Source: Opitutia bacterium
Lineage (GTDB): Bacteria; Verrucomicrobiota; Verrucomicrobiia; Opitutales; JANYDI01
NCBI GenBank assembly: GCA_025363695.1
Contig: JANYDI010000065.1
Location: 1-7,144, forward strand
Direction of reading: 5' to 3'
DNA: 7,144 bases
The translations under genes were made by a program, and so were the position numbers. A model generated the notes under the pieces. The model had not been told where the DNA came from. It ran no database searches and saw only the letters and a list, made by a program, of their open reading frames with translations. The first letter of the stretch is position 1. Every line of letters begins with the position of its first letter. Shown piece after piece: positions 4,268-7,144 of the stretch.

Positions 4268-6661
4268 ATGAAACTAAGTTTACAGTGGTTAAATGCGTAT
4301 ATCAGCCCCGCTATCCTGGAGGCTAAAGTCGCCTTGGAGGCCTTAATCTTTTTGGGCCACGAAGTGGAATCCGTCCTACGCAAAGGCCTGGAGCCCTGCG
4401 ACCAACTCGTTGTCGGTAAAGTACTTAAGCGCGACCCGCACCCGAATGCCGACCGCTTGAGCGTGTGCGAAGTAGCTATCGATGCTCAGGGCAACACGCG
4501 CAGCATCGTGTGTGGGGCCCAAAACTACAAAGTGGGCGACTGCGTACCCGTAGCACTGCCCGGAGCCACGCTCCCAGGCGGCTTTACGATTAAAAACGCA
4601 AAGCTACGCGGTGTGGCCTCCGAGGGCATGCTGTGCAGTGCGCAAGAGCTTGGTCTGCAAGCACTTAGCGATGGGTTGCTCATCCTAGAAAACCCTCCTA
4701 CGCTGGGTACGCGGATGGACACTGTCCTAGGACAAGCGGATACTATTTTTGACGTCGAAATCACCCCCAATCGCCCTGATTGCCTGAGTCACTGCGGCAT
4801 TGCGCGTGAGCTATGCGCTTATTTAGACCGCTCTTTGAGCCTGCCCCAAAGCCCCCTTTTACCACAAGATGCTTTTGGCCTTATTGAAGGCATTCTAGTC
4901 CACTCGGTTCCTTGCCAGGCTTACCATCTGTATCGCATCGAAAATGTAACGGTAAACGAGAGCCCTCAGTGGCTCAAACGCCACCTAGAAGCCCTTGGCC
5001 TGCGTCCCATCAATAACGTGGTCGACATCACCAATTTTGTCCTACAGGAAACCGGTCAGCCGATGCACGCCTTTGATGCCCAGAAGCTTAACGGGCATAC
5101 TTTGAGCGTCCGTTTCGCGCACGCTGGCGAGAGCCTTAAGCTGCTCAACGACGAGCAAAAAGTGTTGCAGGCCAATGACTTAGTCATCGCTGACGCTTCA
5201 GGTCCCGTCGCGCTGGCCGGCATTATGGGCGGCAGTAGTACGCAGGTAGACTTTAACACGAAATCTATCATCCTTGAAGTTGCGCACTTTGAGCCCCTGA
5301 ACGCGTCAACAAAACGCACGGAAAGCAGCTACCGCTTTGATCGTGGTGTCGATCCGCAGGGCCTACGCACAGCAGCAGCGCGTGCGGTGGACCTGATACG
5401 CACCTTGTGCAGCGGTCAGCTCAAGGGCATGAGTTTAACACAAAATACACCAGCGCAAACACCCCAAAGTATTCCCTTAAACACTACGTTCGTGCGTCGT
5501 CATTGTGGTTTTGATATTCCTGCTTCAACAAAATACCTTGAAGCGCTTGCCTTCAGAGTCGAAAATACGGCTCAACCAGAAGGCTGGAGGGTTCACGTGC
5601 CCTCCTTTAGGCAAAAAGACGTTACGCGTCCGATAGACCTGGTGGAAGAAGTGCTCAGGCTTCATGGAACGCAAAATATTCCGGAAGTCAACATACCGTT
5701 TCCAGGAATTGTCCAGCCTGAAAACCCTGAACTTGTCCAAGAAAGGGCCCTACGCACCCATGCGGCAGCCCAAGGCCTGTGGGAGTGTTTCAATGACAGT
5801 TTTGTTTCGCTCAGTGATCTGGCCAACATAGAGCATGCTGACTGTCTAGCCCTCAGTAATCCTATCAACCAGGAGCAGACGCATATGCGCCCCCACCTGC
5901 TTTATGGGCTGCTAAAAACCCTAAAAACCAATACAGACCATGGCAATAGCGCCAAGGGCTACTTTGAGCTGGGCAACTGCTTTTTGCCGCAGGCTCCAAA
6001 AACCCTGCAAAGCTTTGCTGGCCTGGGTTTTGTCTGGGTTAAAGACCCACTGCCTCCGAGTTGGAAAACACCTACAATTCCGGACTTTTTCGATGCTAAG
6101 GCCTTGATGGAGCAGTTTTTGCACATTCTTAAAACTTCCGGCGATTGGAGCGTTCCCGAAACCTTAGGCCTTTGGCAAGCCGGCCACAGCGCACAGGTAC
6201 GGAGCCCTTCGGGTGTTTTTGGTCAAGTCGGCCTACTTAACCCCTTGCATCTCAGTCGCTTAGGCATTCAGTCCCTTGTTTTAGCCGGACAAATCTGGAT
6301 ACCTGAAGGCTGTCAAACTCCAAGCCGTCCGCAAGCCAAAGCGCTTTCGCCCTTCCCCTGCGTCAGCAAGGACCTCAGCCTCTTGGTTCCGCAAGCTACT
6401 CCAGCGCAAGAACTTACGAAAACCCTTAGAGCGCTTACCCGGTCTATTCTTGAAAAAATGGAAAAAAAGTTTGACATCGAAGCCATCAACCTCTTCGATG
6501 TCTACCAAGGCGTTTCGGAAGGGCAAAAAAGCCTCTCCTTTTCCTTACGTTTCCGCTCCACAACGGAAACGCTCACCAGCGGCGCCGTCCAGGAGGTCTT
6601 CGAAGCCCTCATCGCCGCCCTGAAAACGACACCCTTTAGCGTACGCAGCGGATCCCTATGA
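4268..6661 (+). CDS. pheT: Phenylalanyl-tRNA synthetase beta subunit
   Basis: PheT binds tRNA-Phe and hydrolyses misacylated Tyr-tRNA(Phe). The 797 residues match the full-length bacterial form. In order: an N-terminal tRNA-binding OB domain at about 40-150 (VVGKVLKRDPHPNADRLSVC, SEGMLCSAQELGL); the B3/B4 editing domain at about 205-375, with TGQPMHAFD (His267), ALAGIMGG (315-322) and LEVAHFEP (Glu337); the B5 domain at about 400-470 (PSFRQKDVTRPIDLVEEVLRLHG); the catalytic-like core (NPINQEQTHMRPHLL, FELGNCF); and the C-terminal ferredoxin-like anticodon-binding domain at about 695-795 (PFPCVSKDLSLLV, LFDVYQG, KSLSFSLRFRS). The usual RRxGLxTDAS stretch after FEPL is shortened by about six residues (NASTKRTESSYRFDRG). 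The gene starts six bases after the pseudokinase gene without a Shine-Dalgarno site and overlaps gatC by four bases. Confidence 0.97.
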   Translation: MKLSLQWLNAYISPAILEAKVALEALIFLGHEVESVLRKGLEPCDQLVVGKVLKRDPHPNADRLSVCEVAIDAQGNTRSIVCGAQNYKVGDCVPVALPGATLPGGFTIKNAKLRGVASEGMLCSAQELGLQALSDGLLILENPPTLGTRMDTVLGQADTIFDVEITPNRPDCLSHCGIARELCAYLDRSLSLPQSPLLPQDAFGLIEGILVHSVPCQAYHLYRIENVTVNESPQWLKRHLEALGLRPINNVVDITNFVLQETGQPMHAFDAQKLNGHTLSVRFAHAGESLKLLNDEQKVLQANDLVIADASGPVALAGIMGGSSTQVDFNTKSIILEVAHFEPLNASTKRTESSYRFDRGVDPQGLRTAAARAVDLIRTLCSGQLKGMSLTQNTPAQTPQSIPLNTTFVRRHCGFDIPASTKYLEALAFRVENTAQPEGWRVHVPSFRQKDVTRPIDLVEEVLRLHGTQNIPEVNIPFPGIVQPENPELVQERALRTHAAAQGLWECFNDSFVSLSDLANIEHADCLALSNPINQEQTHMRPHLLYGLLKTLKTNTDHGNSAKGYFELGNCFLPQAPKTLQSFAGLGFVWVKDPLPPSWKTPTIPDFFDAKALMEQFLHILKTSGDWSVPETLGLWQAGHSAQVRSPSGVFGQVGLLNPLHLSRLGIQSLVLAGQIWIPEGCQTPSRPQAKALSPFPCVSKDLSLLVPQATPAQELTKTLRALTRSILEKMEKKFDIEAINLFDVYQGVSEGQKSLSFSLRFRSTTETLTSGAVQEVFEALIAALKTTPFSVRSGSL

Positions 6662-6969
6662 CGACACATATTGATATTGACCATATCGCCAAGCTGGCGC
6701 GCCTGGAGCTCTCCCCTCAAGAGCGTGAACGTTATATGCATGAAATTGAGCGCGTTTTGGCCTATATGGAAAAAATCAATGCTGTTGCCATTCCCAGCGG
6801 CCTCACGCCCATGACGCACGCGCACACCGAGTTTTCTTTCCCCGCCGAAGCCCTTCAAGAAGATCAACCCGTCACGCCCTTTTCCTACGAACAATTCCAA
6901 GCCTGCACCCACAAACAACGCGAGGGCTGCCTCGTCGTCCCCGGTATTATAGAACCCGGAGAGGCTTAA
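6658..6969 (+). CDS. gatC: Asp/Glu-tRNA amidotransferase subunit GatC
   Basis: GatC is the small belt-like subunit that stabilises the GatA-GatB complex, which converts Glu-tRNA(Gln) to Gln-tRNA(Gln) and/or Asp-tRNA(Asn) to Asn-tRNA(Asn). The 103-residue protein has the family N-terminus IDHIAKLARLELSPQERERY (7-26), the helix with VLAYMEKINAV (33-43), the region THAHTEFSFPAEALQEDQPV (about 53-72), where LQEDQP stands for the common LREDxP, and the closing VPGIIE (93-98). The more usual N-A-P before the C-terminal part is not kept. The start overlaps the pheT stop (ATGA), which implies translational coupling. Repeat copy C starts two bases after the stop codon. Confidence 0.93.
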   Translation: MTTHIDIDHIAKLARLELSPQERERYMHEIERVLAYMEKINAVAIPSGLTPMTHAHTEFSFPAEALQEDQPVTPFSYEQFQACTHKQREGCLVVPGIIEPGEA

Positions 6970-6971
6970 GG

Positions 6972-7071
6972 CCAAGGGGCGCTCGCGCCCCTTGGATCCC
7001 CTATCAGGTAGCGATTTATTAAAATGCTAGCGCATTTTAGATAAATCGCTACCTGGGTAGGAAATACAAGG
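6972..7071 (-). repeat. Dispersed double-hairpin element, copy C
   Basis: Third copy, 100 bases, reversed relative to copies A and B. On the minus strand: tail CCTTGTATTTCCTACC (7071-7056); long hairpin with 15-base arms 7055-7041 and 7019-7005, one bulged base (7040), inner arms TAAAATGC and GCATTTTA around loop GCTA; linker ATAGGGGAT (7004-6996); and second hairpin arms at 6995-6985 and 6982-6972. Read along the gatC mRNA, the short hairpin comes first, two bases after the stop codon, and the long hairpin next. The copy breaks the expected gatC-gatA coupling. No T-run follows, so termination is uncertain; blocking 3' exonuclease decay is an alternative. Confidence 0.87.
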
Positions 7072-7084
7072 CACTCCTCTAGGA

Positions 7085-7107
7085 TATAATCTGGAGGGGG
7101 CGAAGGA
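7085..7107 (+). promoter_or_regulatory. gatA -10 box and ribosome site
   Basis: A perfect TATAAT lies at 7085-7090, just downstream of repeat copy C. No good -35 box is found 15-18 bases upstream (that space is the tail of the repeat), so the promoter may be weak or activator-dependent. A start near 7097 would leave about 15 bases before ATG 7112. GGAGGGGG at 7093-7100 and AAGGA at 7103-7107 are purine-rich; AAGGA, four bases from ATG, or GGAGG would serve as the ribosome site. This is the only clear Shine-Dalgarno-type region in the window. Confidence 0.5.
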
Positions 7108-7111
7108 TATT

Positions 7112-7144
7112 ATGGATATCATTAAACTTTCTGTAGTTCAATTA
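7112..7144 (+). CDS. gatA: Asp/Glu-tRNA amidotransferase subunit GatA, 5' end
   Basis: Only the first 11 codons are in the window (MDIIKLSVVQL). They fit the start of GatA, which often opens with a short helix of the form MDxxKLSxxEL, and the position after gatC supports the call. GatA is the amidase subunit that releases ammonia from glutamine for tRNA-dependent amidation. The frame is open to the window edge. A purine-rich ribosome site and a TATAAT box lie just upstream. With so few residues the identity rests partly on context. Confidence 0.7.
   Translation, partial: MDIIKLSVVQL

Noticed and set aside
160..7071. The three repeats as a CRISPR array or classical MITE
   Set aside because: Copies are kilobases apart, lie in both orientations and have no regular spacers; no terminal inverted repeats or target duplications flank them.

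Overview
The window is a chromosomal translation and cell-envelope neighbourhood of about 50% G+C from a Gram-negative-type bacterium. The gene set (tatA, tRNA-Pro, uppP; rpmI, rplT, pheS, pheT, gatC, gatA) and the style of the TatA, UppP, L35 and PheS proteins best suit the Verrucomicrobiota/PVC group, perhaps Opitutae. That placement is a judgement from memory, not from a search.

Layout. Positions 1-159 hold no gene. A minus-strand block runs from 1535 down to 272: tatA (twin-arginine translocase subunit), tRNA-Pro(GGG) with an encoded CCA end, and uppP (undecaprenyl-diphosphatase). The TTGACA box likely to drive the tRNA overlaps the tatA stop codon. A small terminator-like hairpin fills the 21 bases between the tRNA and the uppP start. 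A plus-strand block starts at 1639: rpmI (L35), rplT (L20), a 291-base gene-free stretch, pheS, an unusual 213-codon gene, pheT, gatC, and the first 11 codons of gatA at the right edge. tatA and rpmI diverge from a compact 103-base promoter region in which both predicted mRNAs have almost no leader.

The plus-strand genes serve translation. L35 and L20 belong to the 50S subunit. PheS and PheT form the alpha2-beta2 phenylalanyl-tRNA synthetase. GatC and GatA belong to the GatCAB amidotransferase that corrects misacylated Glu-tRNA(Gln) and/or Asp-tRNA(Asn). The gene between pheS and pheT is the odd one out. It looks like a PI3/4-kinase-like (HipA/FAM20-type) N-lobe fused to the usual C-terminal helices, with the catalytic core missing.

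The strongest unexplained signal is a dispersed element of about 100 bases present three times (160-260, 2444-2543, and 6972-7071 on the minus strand). Each copy has a conserved tail, a long near-perfect hairpin with a one-base bulge, a G-rich linker containing GGATCC, and a second 11-bp hairpin. The arms differ among copies, but the changes are compensated on both sides at about ten base pairs, so structure is kept over sequence. All copies lie at gene borders with the short hairpin nearest the gene; one separates gatC from gatA. Other points of note are a 35-base pure pyrimidine tract ending at the pheS start codon that contains an anti-Shine-Dalgarno-like sequence, a general lack of Shine-Dalgarno sites, and a short deletion near the editing pocket of PheT.
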